From contig JAFCMP010000401.1 in assembly GCA_017506865.1 (NCBI GenBank), positions 682,001-746,000 of the forward strand: a stretch of 64,000 bases of DNA, in the 5' to 3' direction. The position numbers and the translations under genes were made by a program. A model generated the notes under the pieces. That model worked only from the letters and a program-made list of their open reading frames with translations. It searched no databases and was not told where the DNA came from. Position 1 is the first letter of the stretch; every line of letters begins with the position of its first letter. Positions 44,595 to 55,612 of this stretch are shown here, piece by piece. This stretch comes from Tribonema minus (lineage: Eukaryota; Sar; Xanthophyceae; Tribonematales; Tribonemataceae).

Positions 44595-47500
44595 ATGTCA
44601 GGAGGCGGCAGCACGCTGGCCACGATGCCTTTGCTGCGGCACGCGGCAGCTGCCGTGGACAGGGGTCGACGCAGGTGAGGCACTCATCAGCGTGTTCGCA
44701 GATGCCGCGGGGATGCACCAAGAACAGACCTCGGCTAATCTCCACTGTCTGCACGCGCCCTTCAAGGAGGCTACATAGCACTTATAATATACGGCTGCGA
44801 TCTGCGCTCAGGCTGACGCATGCTGAAGCACGAAGTACTCTCCAGAAAAACTTGGTCGGTCGTAATGCACTATTCAAACCCGTCGCGCACCTGAATCTGC
44901 CCTAGTTACTGGGCCTCATAGCTCTTGTACTGGTTACGAGTTCTATTGGAATGCGGTTCGACGTGCATGTTCGTGGGACATTCCCACAACTTGAGCTCTC
45001 ACTCAGTTCCCAGTACCAGTCTCAGATGCGCAACCGCACCAGCACAGCAGTGAAGCAGTGAAACCTCGCTATGAAGTAAGCCTGCGCAGCGCAGCAATCT
45101 TGAAGAGGTTTCACAGCGCTCATCTCAGCTTATGTTGATGTATGCACTGCTGCTTGAGGTTTCAACAGCTTCAACACTCGCTCCCAGAGCCCCCATGTGT
45201 TGCGCCTCTGAGAGGGCCTGTGGTGAGCACTGCTGCAATTTGAGGCCTCATACAGCTCCAACTGGCAACATCACATTTCCTCTGTAGGGCGCGCGCACGG
45301 TGCTGGAAACGACGGGCCTGGAGGGGACATGATTCCCGACCCAATACGACCATCACCATCAAGGCACCGCTGTCAAACGCTGCTGCTGACAGACAGCAAC
45401 CCCTCACGCACTGTTTCCCGCTCCCCACGCCCGCCGTGTGCGCTCATCCGCGCCGCCGCCGCCGCAACACCGCGCGCCGCCGCCGCCGCCGCGCGCAGGG
45501 TGCTCGAGGCGGCGGGCCTGGAGGACATGATCCCCGACCTCAACACGACCATCACCATCAAGGCCTCGCCGCCGAAGACGGCGGCGGCGCTGGCCGCGCG
45601 CGCGCTGCGCAGCGGGCGCGCCCTCAAGCGCAACAAGCAGCTCGAGTGGCACGGCCGCGTGTGCATGGTCGTGCCGCACGCGTTCCTGTACTACTTTGGC
45701 GAGGACGACCTCGCCGCTCCGCACGGCATCATAGACCTCGAGGCGTACACGCGCTCCGAGGTGCTGGAAGGTGAGCAGTTAAAGTTTTATACTTCTCGTG
45801 CATCTGCTGTTGGAGTACTGCCGCACCTGTATACTTCAAGTATATGTAGTTGCTGTTCAAGTACCGCCGTGCCGCACGGCATTATAGACCTCGAGGCGTA
45901 CACGCGGTCGGAGGTGCTGGAAGTGTGCGCAGTTGAAGTTTTGAAGTGTAGTTGCTGTTGAAGTGTTGCAGCGCTGCACAGCATCATCGCACTCGAGGCG
46001 TACACGCGCTACAAAGCGCTCGAGGGTGGGCAGTTGAAGTTGCCATTGAAGTAATGCTGTGCTGCATGGACATAGACCTCGAGGCGTGCACACGGTCCAA
46101 GGTGCTCGAAGGTGGGCAGCTGAAGCTTTGAGGTGTAGGTTGCTGTGTAGTTGCTGTTGAAGTGTTGAAGTGTAGTTGCTGTTGAAGTACTGCCGCGCCG
46201 CACGGCATCATGGACCTCAAGGCGTACACGCACTCCAAGGTGCTCGAAGGTGGGCTGTTGGCAGTGTTTGTAATGCCTTCGATAATGTTGAAGTATCGCC
46301 GCGCTGCATGGCATCATCAAGCAATGGCGCGTACATGCGGTCAAAGGTGCTTAAAAGTGGGTAGGCGGTGCCGTGCACAGTCAAGAAATGCGGCGCACAC
46401 CAGTTAGTTGAAAGCAGTGCAGCACAAGCCAAATGTGGAGCAATGCTGCCGCGCACGCCTTTGCCAGCGTGCGCAGGCGCGTATGCCGCCAGAAAACACC
46501 ATCAATCACCACGCCCCCCCCTCCGCTCCACCCCCGTGCTGAGCACTGCTGCAGGCAACGTGCTGCGCGTCTACGCCGACGCTGCCGACAGCGCCGCCGC
46601 CGCCGCCGACCCTGCTGCTGCCGCGGAGCCCGCGCTGCGCCCGCGCGACATCTACCTGTGCCTCGCCAGCGACGCCGAGGCGCGGGCATGGGCAGCAGCG
46701 CTGGCGCCGGACGCGCTGCGGCTGCGCGCCGTCGCCGCCGCGCGCGATGCCGCCGCGGCGCGCTGCGCCGGCGCGCAGGCCGCAGCGGCGGCGGCGGCCG
46801 AGGCGGCGCTGCGCGAGGTGCGCGGCGCGCGCGCGCAGCGCGACGCGGCGGCGGCAGAGGCGGCGGCGCGCGCGGCGGCGGCGGCGCGCGCAGCGGCACA
46901 TGCGCGCGGGGTGCTCGGGATGGGGTTGGGTTTAGGCGGAGGCGACGGTCGGGTGGTGGTGGGGGGGATGAGATTGGGGCTGTGGAGGATGCGGTGGGGG
47001 GCCTGGGAGAACTGGTGGAGCTGCTGCGGGGGGAGAAGGTGGCGCTGACAGCGCAGGTGGAGGCGGCGGCGGCGGCGCGCGCGGAGCGCGAGGCGTGCAG
47101 CGCTGGCGCTCAGGTGAACTGCAGCGATGTAGTGTTCTGTGGCAATGTACTTCGAAGTATAGGGAGTATGGTATGGAGATATTTTTAAGTGGTGCGCGAT
47201 CGTGCCTGCTGCGGCGCAGCGCACTGCAGTGAGCAGCAGCAGTGCATCAGTGAGCTGCAGCAGTGCATGCTGTGTTGCGCATCATCTCTTTCGCACTTGT
47301 GCTTTCGCGACTGTGCCTGTGGCGGCAGCAACGGCGAACGTTCTCGAATTCCTTGCACCTTGTACCATCATCATAGTTTGTCACTGCGCCGATATCGCGA
47401 TTAATTGTCCGGTGTTTTCATCAGCACAGCGATTCATCTCCGCAATCCGCATCAACTCTGCTCACGTATTAAGCTGCTCCCTTCCGTACCCCTGAATCGT

Positions 47501-50500
47501 GCAGTATCACGCACAGTATACATGCTTCAATGCGATGAGCACAAGGATTTGCGGGTAGCACATTGCTCGTAGCTTTGACATCCGTGTTGAGCTTTGTTCC
47601 CCCACATGTCATGGATCGCTGCTCTGACACTCTGTTGGTGCATCTGACGCGTGGCTGATCAGGCTGCGGAGCTGGAGGCGATGCGAGCTGAGCTGGACGC
47701 AGGTCAGTAGCATCGCTCAACCCCTGCCCCATACAAAATACACAGTGATGTCATGTTAGGGTTTGAAGTCCAACCAACTGCAAGTCGACGTTCGTGTGTT
47801 TTGTGATCAGAATAACTAGGTTTAGGCCCACAGCTGCGCACAGTCAGGGTCACTCAGCATTAGAGCATGCCTCATTGATCGGGGTGCCCCATGCGCGACA
47901 GAACCACGCAGCGCACGCATTGCGCAGTGTTGTGCTTTGCAGGTGTGAGCCTGAATGTGCATGGGATGTGGTAGGGTTACAATTAGACCTAGAGCTGCTG
48001 TTGGCCTAGCCCTAAGCACCGGCGCAGCGTACACGTTCACGCATCTGCTGCGCAGGGTGGCGGCGAAGTCTACCCCAATGTGTCCTGCAGATGTTGCGCC
48101 ATGATGCTTTCACCACCCCACGCCTCAAGTCATATGTTTAGGAACGGCTAAACTGGCGCCAGGGCATTTGCCTCCCCCCCCCCCCACCTCCCCCCACATA
48201 CTTCGAAGTCAATTAAACAAGCGTATCCCTCATCCGCAGTGCCAACCATCAACGCCGCGTGCGCAGTCAGAGTACTCGTGACCCTTGTGCACAAGCAGTC
48301 GTTTTTTGCCGTTGGTGCTGAGAAGTGACACCGCCCCTGCCTGTCGCCCCCACGCAGCGCGAGAGGCCACCGCGGCGGCGCAGCGGCATACCTACCCACC
48401 CCTCATTCCAGCAGAGCGGCAAAGGTGTACTTTATTATATTCCACTTGTGGCTGTGGAAATGCCATGTTGTAGGTGTGTCGCCTTGTTCTCACTCTTGGA
48501 TGTAGCATGCAAAGCTTGCACGCCACACCCCGCCCCCCACATCACCCCCAACAAAGCACCCGCAAGCGACTGTCCCCCACATACTAGCAGGGATACCAAA
48601 CAAAGCTACAAGACTCTCCCCCCACAGACAGACCCACCCAGCTCCACGCAGACTCCATCTCAAATTTTTCATGCAGGCCAAGGTCACCATAATCGGCCCT
48701 GAACTGGTGTACATCAGCAGCGCCGTGTGCGCAGTCAGAGCTCAACCCCCCCCCCGTGCACAAGCCATCTCTGTTTTGTGGTATGTGCTGAGACGTGATG
48801 CCAACTGGTGCCTGTCTCCCCCGCGCAGCGCGACAGGCCGCCGCGGCGGCGCAGCGGCAGCGCGCGGGCATGGCGCAGGAGTTGCAGGTGCGCGCGATGG
48901 CCCTGTGGACGCGCAGCACATGCGCTGAGCACTGATTTACTGAGCACTGATTTGCTGAGTGCTGATTTGCTGAGCGGTGATGACCACACGGGGGCTGCAG
49001 CAGCGGCAAACATTGTCTGACTGCAGGCACTGCCTATCTCACACACGCTCAAGCAGGGTCAGAAATAGGGTTAAGGTTTACAGACACACACACACACACA
49101 CACACACCAGGCTCCAGCGAGCGCCCTGGCATCAGCACTATCAAAAAATGGTGCGCTACCGTCAGTGCGGCCACAAGTCCCGCGAACACCGTTGCAGCCG
49201 GCGCACACACGCTGCCGTGCTGGTGCTGCTGCGGCGCTGGCCGCCGCCGCCGCTGCGGCGCCAGCGCAGCTGCCCTCATTGCGCTGGGAAGGCTCACCGG
49301 CGCCTCAGCGAAATCTGCAGCCAGCAACACACGCCCGTCGCACGCGCTGACGGCGCTGCGCCGCTGCCGCCGCTGCTGCCGCCGCAGGCCCTGCGCGCGG
49401 CGCTCGACGACGCGTGCGCCGACGCCGCCGAGGCACGCGCCAACATGGCGGCGGTCGCGGCGGAGCGGCGCCAGGCGGCGGACGCCGCAGCAACGCTCGC
49501 GGCGCAGCGCCGCGTGCTGTCGCGCGAGCTGCGCGCCGCACGCGTGGACGCCGCCGCCGCCGCCGCGTCGCACGCGCGCCTGGCGGAGGCGTACAGCGCG
49601 CTGGAGGCGAGGGCGGCCGCGGCGGCGGCGGCGCACGGGTCTTACCCTTGCGGCACGCCGCCGCTGTCGCCGCCGCCGCCGCTGGGCGGTGCTGTACTGC
49701 CGTCGCCGCAGGGCGCTGCATCGCCGCCGCCGCCGCTGCTGACAGCGTCGCCGCTGCTGCGCAGTACCAGCCAGTCGCCGCTGCCACGCAGCAGCGGCCA
49801 GGCGGCATCCTCGCCTCACTTTGCGGAGGCGCGTGACGGCGCACCGGCAGGTGGCAACAGCGCTCTGGAGGACGCCGACAGCATCATGGTTTGCGACCTC
49901 CACTCAGGCACGCCATCGCTGCTAGCGCTGCGGTCCACAGCCGCGGCCAGCGCACCGCCGTCGCCGGCGCTGTCCGCAGGCTCGGCTGCGGCGCTTAGTG
50001 ATGATACTGCTGCCGCCACTGCCGCCGCGCCGCTGCAGCAGTGGCTGGCGGCGCGGCAGCGGCAGGCCGCGCTGCCGCCGTCGTGGGGGCCGGACTCGGA
50101 TGACGAGAATGGCATTGTGACGGCAACAGAGGTCCTGGCAGCGCTGCGCGAGACATTGGAGAGCGCTGCTGCAGCAGCGACGGCGGCTGTCGAGGCGTCG
50201 TCGTCCCGCGGCGCAGCGTTGCTGTCGCCTGAAGACCTTGGAGAGGCGTGTGAGGGGGCTCGCAGCGGCGACGGCGGCAGCGGCAGCGGCAGCACAGGCA
50301 GCAGAAGTGGCGACGTTGGCAGTTGCACAACTGCGCAAAGCTCAAGTGCACTGGCAAGCGCTGCAGCGGCAGAGCGCACTCCCCGCAGCACCGCCGCCGA
50401 GGGCGCCGCGGCGCCGCCGCCGCCGCCGGGCACCTCTGCGCGCGACGCCGCGGCCGGCAGCGACAGCAGCAGCAGCGCTCAACAGGCGCCGCCTCCTCTG

Positions 50501-50761
50501 CCGGAGCCGCCGCAGCAGCAGGCCGGCGCCTCCTGGGCCCATCTCGGCGGCGCTGCGAGCTGGAAGCAAGTTCTAGACCGCATGGCCAGTGCGGTGCAGG
50601 AGGGGGCCAAGGGGGGGGAGGCGGGGGGGGCGGCGGCGGCGGCGGGGGGGAGCGCGTTCGCAGGGCGCGCTGCTGCCGCGATGAGCGCCGGCTGGCTGTT
50701 CCGGCAGCGGCGCTCAGAGCCCAGCGGCGAGGGCCATGAAGCGGTTGACCGTCAGGGATAG
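44595..50761 (+). CDS. PH-domain and coiled-coil protein with long disordered tail
   Basis: Seven exons, 44595-44674, 45499-45770, 46555-46910, 46988-47113, 47663-47702, 48829-48887 and 49388-50761, join in phase to 768 residues. A PH domain, the phosphoinositide/protein-binding fold, spans about residues 60-165: basic ALRSGRALKRNKQLEWHGRV, then MVVPHAFLYYFGEDD, IIDLEAYTRSEVLEG, IYLCLASDAEARAWAAAL with the canonical C-terminal Trp helix. Ala/Arg/Glu coiled coil follows (LVELLRGEKVALTAQVEAA, AAELEAMRAELDA), then ~350 residues of Ser/Pro/Ala disorder. A peripheral membrane adaptor is a fair guess. The exon 3-4 junction (77-nt intron, acceptor GCTGTGGAG) is the least sure; a frame change is certainly needed there. 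The intron after exon 2 holds five echoes of that exon's end. Confidence 0.8.
45287..45375 (+). repeat. Echo of the exon 2 start (PH-domain gene)
   Basis: GGTGCTGGAAACGACGGGCC followed by TGGAG..GACATGATTCCCGACC copies the exon 2 acceptor region and first ~70 coding bases (45488-45580), including ACGACCATCACCATCAAGGC. It lies ~200 bases upstream, inside intron 1. Confidence 0.85.
45868..46370 (+). repeat. Array of five echoes of the exon 2 end and donor
   Basis: The exon 2 end (GCACGGCATCATAGACCTCG, AGGCGTACACGCGCTCCGAG, GTGCTGGAAG/GTGAGC; 45721-45776) recurs at about 45868-45940, 45966-46045, 46058-46140, 46190-46260 and 46295-46370. Intervals are about 90-170 bases. Each copy ends in a GTGGG- or GTGTG-type donor remnant and most are followed by a GAAGTT hexamer. 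None has an acceptor in front, so they are not skipped or alternative exons. Confidence 0.9.
48232..48887 (+). repeat. Duplication of exon 6 with its upstream intron
   Basis: About 170 bases ending in exon 6 (48710-48887) have a diverged copy at 48232-48400. Shared landmarks are GCCG.GTGCGCAGTCAGAG, GTGCACAAGC, TGCTGAGA.GTGA, CCTGTC.CCCC.CGCAGCGCGA and GGCC.CCGCGGCGGCGCAGCGG. The upstream copy keeps an acceptor-like CACGCAG but loses the exon end. Confidence 0.85.
48927..48978 (+). repeat. 18-bp tandem repeat
   Basis: TGAGCACTGATTTACTGAGC and derivatives, three units of TGAG(C/T)(A/G)CTGATTTGC plus a partial, inside intron 6 of the PH-domain gene. Confidence 0.75.
49083..49107 (+). repeat. 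(CA)n microsatellite
   Basis: Twelve CA dinucleotides in intron 6 of the PH-domain gene, next to a degenerate TTAGGG-like AGGGTTAAGGTTTA. Confidence 0.9.
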
Positions 50762-51150
50762 CGGCCGCGTCGCAGCTGCTGAGCGTTGAGAGTGTTTTCC
50801 TGCTGAGAGAGGCTCCTTGTGAACGGGGTGCTCGCAAGGGAGGCGCATCGATGCGCGGTTGCTGGCCGTGCAGGCAGCAGCGCCGACATGCGGCATGGAG
50901 GTGGGGATGGAAGCTGGGGGCACGGGGCTGGGCGCACGTGCTTGTTGTAGGCGTCACTGCTGAGGGTTCGGGTAGACGACGGCGTGGTCCTGCGAGCCGT
51001 GCTGTTCGGGCAGCAGCGCTCTGCAGCGAAGGCCGCCTTGACAGCCATGACCATGGACGAAGTCCAGCTGCTGTAGAAATCAAGGCCTCACGCACAGCCG
51101 TGCTCACTTAAAGCGATCACAAGCACACACTGGCATCCGGGGCAGCAGCG
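50762..51150. other. 3' flank of the PH-domain gene
   Basis: No supported gene. Probable 3' UTR and spacer, with unremarkable composition. Confidence 0.4.
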
Positions 51151-53330
51151 CTCAGCATCAGGTGACGGCGCTGCTGCAGCGGCACAAAGCGCTGAGCGCA
51201 GGCGCTGCGCGCGGGTGGTCGGTCACCGCGTTCGCGGCAGCGTCTTGTTGCAAAGGATGAAGCACCGCAGTTGCACTGCAATCGAAAGAGTGGGTAGCCT
51301 GCGAGACGCGCACCGGCCGTTTGCGTTCTGTCGAGCTGACACCTGCAGGGGGGCATTGCCTTGACACAAGCGCGACACTGCATACTTCAACCGCTTGAAG
51401 TATGTGATGGCATGATCGCTGATGATTTTAAATAATGTTGCTGTGGTGTCGTCGGAAGCTGAGGATGCGCGCATCATCATGGCATGTACATAGTTCTGTT
51501 GATGCTGATGTGAATTACAAGTGCAAGTTGAATGGCATGACGGCAAATTCAAGGTGCTGCTGCTGTGACTTTTGCTCCCCCCCCCCCCAAGCTCCATGAC
51601 GCGCATTGTGACTGTACTGTGATTGCATTGATCATCGATGATTCTCAACAACGTGGCTGTGGTGTCGTCAGAAGCTGAGGACGTGCGCACAATGGTATGT
51701 ATGTATACAGTAGAAGTATACACAGGTCCTTCAATGCTGATGAGAATTGTACTGTAAGTGCGAGTGTGATGGTATGACAGTGCTGCAATTGTGACTTTTG
51801 CTTCTTCCCCCTCCCCCCGATCATGACCGAATGAGCACGCATGTGTCAGGCGTTGTGCGCGATGGGATCGTCTGTGTAGCGGAGAGCTGGACAAAGCCAA
51901 CTGTTGTGCACAGGTCTTCCTGTACGTATGGACTTGTATTTATAAAGGCCCAAGGGAGGCCGGGTTGCCTATGCAATCGAAAAGCTTGCGTCAACGCAGC
52001 AGCCTAGTCTGCGCTGTCTTCCTGTACAAATGCCATCAAGCTCCCCATGCCTACTGTATCCTCGTGTATGCGGGCAAAGCGCCCACAGTAGCGACTGAGG
52101 CTCATGCATTATGCATTACTGAGTTGGCAGGCTTTGAATCGCCATGTCCAGCTACCACATTCAACAAATGAGCCCTAGGCTGCCAACCAGCCTACTGAAT
52201 TGCTTGCCAACGACGTTTTCCTGCAGACATGGCTGTTGCAATGGCAAATATTGCCCACACATTGGGCATCGCTGTATTGTGACAACAGAAGTGACCGAGC
52301 GCTCGTTGTTCAGTGCAGCACGCTAAGTTGTCAGATGTTGAAGATGGTCGAATGGGGCCATCGTACCGCATTAGGCATGTGACAGGAAAGCTCATGGCGG
52401 ACGGGTACTTCAAGTGCAACGATGAGAAAGAGGGGGTTGACTCTGAAGTCTAGGGGGGCCACTTGATGACTGAGGCGGTTTGCATAGTACAGTAGACTTT
52501 CACAGTCTTTTCACCCACTGTGTTGACAGCGTAAGCACGTGATGAGGAACAGTTTGATGCTGAGGTCAGACAGGCCATCGCTGGGTTCAACATCTGGGAT
52601 CACCTCAGCAAGCGCAATCATTGCTGCCGCGCTGCCGCCGCGGCCGCTGCTGCTGACGCGTTCGCCGGCGCAGCCGCCGTGGCTGCATTTTGCTCTCCTC
52701 AGTCGCCGCCTCTGCTGCCGTGCTTGCCGGTGGCGCCTCCACGGCTGTAGTGCTCTGTCCAAAGTCGGCGCTGTCCTATGGTGCTTCGGCAATTGGTGTG
52801 CCCTCTTGACCGCCGCTGCCGCTGCCATTGCCGCCGCCGCTGCCGCCGCCGCTGCCGCCGCCGCACGCTGCCGTCGATGCCGACAGTCCCATTTCTACAA
52901 GCTTGATGGCGTCGTCGCCGCTGCCGCCGACCGTGCTGCTGCCTCTGTGTTCGAGCAGCACTCAGAGCCAGACACAACGCCACTGCTGGTGAAATTCCTC
53001 ATGAACTATGCACGGCCGGCATAGGGGCCGCTCACTGCTGCTGGCGCGGCCACCAATGCACGGCCACCGCTGTTCGTGACTGTCGTTGTCGATCGTGATG
53101 CCGCAGCTGAACTCTGACGTCGCCGCCACCTATGCTGTCTCTGCCGCTGCTGGCGTGCCTGACGCACCAGCTTCCTGTTCGCAAGCCGACGCGCCGGCGC
53201 CGCCACCGCCGCTGCCAACTGTACCGCTGCCAGTCGCATCATCGCCGCCAGAGTTGACCAGTTTATGGAGGCTAAGTGCCACATAGAGCACTGAAGCACA
53301 TTGTTGAGCGTTGCCACATGTCTCACCTAA
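51150..53330. other. Unresolved region with protein-like frames on both strands
   Basis: Several stretches read like protein, but I could not join them into one phase-consistent model. Plus-strand candidates include about 52333-52452 (GRMGPSYRIRHVTGKLMADG, after the acceptor-like GTTGTCAG), 52552-52748 (EEQFDAEVRQAIAGFNIWDH), 52860-53025 (SHFYKLDGVVAAAADRAAAS) and 53098-53286. Minus-strand candidates include 51500-51359 (SDDTTATLFKIISDHAITYF, ending CTGCAG/GTGTCAG), 52650-52511 (MIALAEVIPDVEPSDGLSDL) and a Gly/Ser-rich frame at 52961-52776. An intron-rich gene, two overlapping genes, or a decayed gene would all fit. No domain is recognised. Confidence 0.3.
51410..51825. repeat. Tandem duplication, ~228-bp unit
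   Basis: Unit 1 (~51415-51590) and unit 2 (~51640-51815) share GATGATT.T.AA.AA.GT.GCTGTGG-type sequence, then TGTCGTC.GAAGCTGAGGA, a GTACTGTAAGTG or GTGAATTACAAGTG block and GTGACTTTTGCT before a C run. In the first ~45 bases the differences fall nearly all three bases apart, as in coding DNA. Confidence 0.8.
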
Positions 53331-54007
53331 GTTGTCCCTCCCGCATGAGCTTTGACAACTCCTAGATCAGCTCACAAGGAGGCAGATGGTGCTACAAACA
53401 AACTCGGATCGTAATGATGCAACGGCCCGTGCGTCATGCGACAAGTTTCGAGGCGATGGGTGCGATGCGATGGCGTTCTCGACTCCACTCATAAATAAAA
53501 GTCCGGCACGAATCGCAGCTGAGCACGCGTAGGTGGCCGTCCAACCGTATGCGCGCATGATCATTGAGAAGTGTAAGGCGGCACGCGAATGCTGCAACAG
53601 ACAGGCGCTCAACAGTATGAGAAGCGATCGCTTTCACATGACGAGCACTTTCATTTCCGAGCCCCTCCGATCACAATGGAGGAGCGGGTAAAGTACAGGG
53701 GAGACAGTCTGGGCACTATGCAGTAATGTCTGAAACCTTCCCCCGGGGGCGCCCCCCCCCTCCCAAAAGCCACGAGTTGACTCACAACACACCGAAAAGA
53801 ACACCTGCGGGGATCGCCGCCCGCCGCCGCCGCAACACACCGAAAAGAAGAGAGTACCTGTGGAATCAATCGCCGCCCGTTGCCGCCGCCGCCGCCGCCC
53901 CCACCGCAGCTGCACAGTATAATAGCATTTGGCGTCCGTCGCCGGTCCACCGTAGCTGCACAGTATAATAGCACTTGGCGCCCGTCCGTCGCCGCCGCGG
54001 CAGCTAC
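53331..54007. other. 3' flank of the type I membrane protein gene, with short tandem repeats
   Basis: CACACCGAAAAGAA...CCTG...ATCGCCGCCCG is duplicated at about 53788-53835 and 53834-53885, and GTAGCTGCACAGTATAATAGCA followed by TTGGCG is duplicated at about 53907-53935 and 53951-53980. No supported gene. Confidence 0.6.
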
Positions 54008-55399
54008 CTAATTTACGGTGGACTGGGGGGCGCCGCCCCCCTGCGGGAAGTTGGAGCGCGCGCGCGACATGCCCGGCGCGCGCACCGGCCCCGGCCGCTC
54101 CACCGGCCTGTCCCGCGGCCCCATCTCGAGCCGGTCTACGGGGTCCGGCACGCCCTTATTCGCGGCGCCGCCGCCGGCGCGCGACTTGCGGTACAGCAGC
54201 CCCCCCGCGCCGAGCAGCGCGATGGCGGCGAGCGACACGCCCACCGCGATGCCTATCGTCGCCCCGTTGGAGCCGCCGCCGCCGCTGCTCTTGACTTCTT
54301 GCGTGGGGGGCGCGGTGGGCTCTGCGGCGGCGGCGGTCGGGCGCGGCGTCGGCCGCGGCGTGGGCTTGTCGGTGAGCTGGTCGAGGTTGGGCGGCGGCTG
54401 CGGCAGCGTCGGGGAGATGGTGAAGTTGGGCGCGGCGCCGGCGGCGCTGCTGGTGGTGGTGGTGCTCGCCGCCGCGTCGCTGCGCGTTGTGGGCGGCCGG
54501 GTCAGCAGTGCAGGCAGAGACGTATGAGAGGTAGTTGATGTGGTGTGCGGGTCAGCGAGGCTCGCCAGCGCGATCGATTGGCCGTGGCAGCGTCGAGTGA
54601 GCACAGGCGGTAGTAATACTTCAACTTGGGTCAATCTTCAGGTGAACATCACTTTTCATGGTGAACATCCATTATCAAGCGCCAGTCCATCTGAAACTGG
54701 CGTCAGAACGACTTGTTCGTGCCGGAAGTCGAATGCGCCGCTGTCTATGCTGTGCACAAGTACTTGAAAATTTGAGGTATATGTTTTACTGTGAAAGTCG
54801 TGTGCTTCAAGAAAGCATGTCAACGATAGAGGTGGCCACAGTAGTCACGGCAAGACCCCAGTGACTCCGCAGGTGCAGATACGACGCCTGGAGAAGCAAA
54901 GATGAGCCAGCTGAACGACGTGCACCACGCGAAGCGATGGAGCCGACTGAGAGCATGTTCACCTAACGTATTAGGGATGTGCATGGTGCCCGATGGTTCG
55001 TGTTGAAAGGTAATCAGCACGGTCAGGCGCAGCAAGACAGAGTGGATACAGTAAGCGTTTTCCGCAGAGGAAGCAAGCTAGCCCGCCAAATTGAAACATT
55101 GATTGACGGTGCGGCCAACTGTGCCATCAAGATCGCGCTGGACACGCCCTCAGCGGATGAGCCGGGGGCCAGTTGGCGGGGGTTAAGCATGAGTAAAGCG
55201 CACGGATCAACTCCGCCCCTCATCTTGAGTGGTCGAGGAGCATGCAGCGCTACATCATCATGTCGAGCTAGCAGTGTACGTGCGGGGGCCGGCGGAGTCA
55301 AGAGCAGCGCGAACGCAACGCCGCAAGAAAGTCTCACCAGAGCGCCAATGGAACCAGGAGCAGTCCCAGCACCCGCAGAGCACAGGATCTCGATCTCAT
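54008..55399 (-). CDS. Small type I membrane protein with Ser/Thr/Pro-rich ectodomain
   Basis: Exons 55399-55338 and 54479-54008 join in phase 2 to 177 residues. The first exon encodes a signal peptide (MRSRSCALRVLGLLLVPLAL followed by Cys). The ectodomain of ~75 residues is Thr/Ser/Ala/Pro-rich (DAAASTTTTSSAAGAAPNFT, PTPRPTPRPT), suited to O-glycosylation. One TM helix (GIAVGVSLAAIALLGAGGLL) is followed by YRKSR as stop-transfer and a basic, Pro/Gly-rich cytosolic tail. The layout resembles small mucin-like or wall-sensor proteins, but no family is recognised. Additional in-phase exons in the 858-base intron cannot be excluded. Confidence 0.68.
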
Positions 55400-55612
55400 T
55401 TCCAGGCTGCTGCTGCCGACCTCCTATGACTACAATGGGTACGCTGTACGTAGTAGCTGCGAATCAATCAGAGCGCTCTTGTCTGAATTTTTCGCCGCTG
55501 AGACGACCCGCTGGCATTCGCTAGAAAAATCTCCTGTGTTTGACAGGGTCTAAACCTTCGTGAAAGCTGGCCGCCCTCTCTCTGATCATACTTCCACGTT
55601 TGCCAGGTCATC
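55400..55612. promoter_or_regulatory. Putative bidirectional promoter
   Basis: 213 bases separate the divergent start codons of the type I membrane protein (-) and the GH5 enzyme (+), both secretory-pathway products. No core motif is obvious. Confidence 0.45.

Noticed and set aside
45329-45961. PH-gene start at the ATG in 45329
   Set aside because: That ATG lies in the upstream echo of exon 2; the exon at 44595-44674 supplies an in-phase start and a good donor.
45868-46370. Echo copies as mutually exclusive cassette exons
   Set aside because: No acceptor with AG and pyrimidine tract in front of the copies, and several lose the reading frame.
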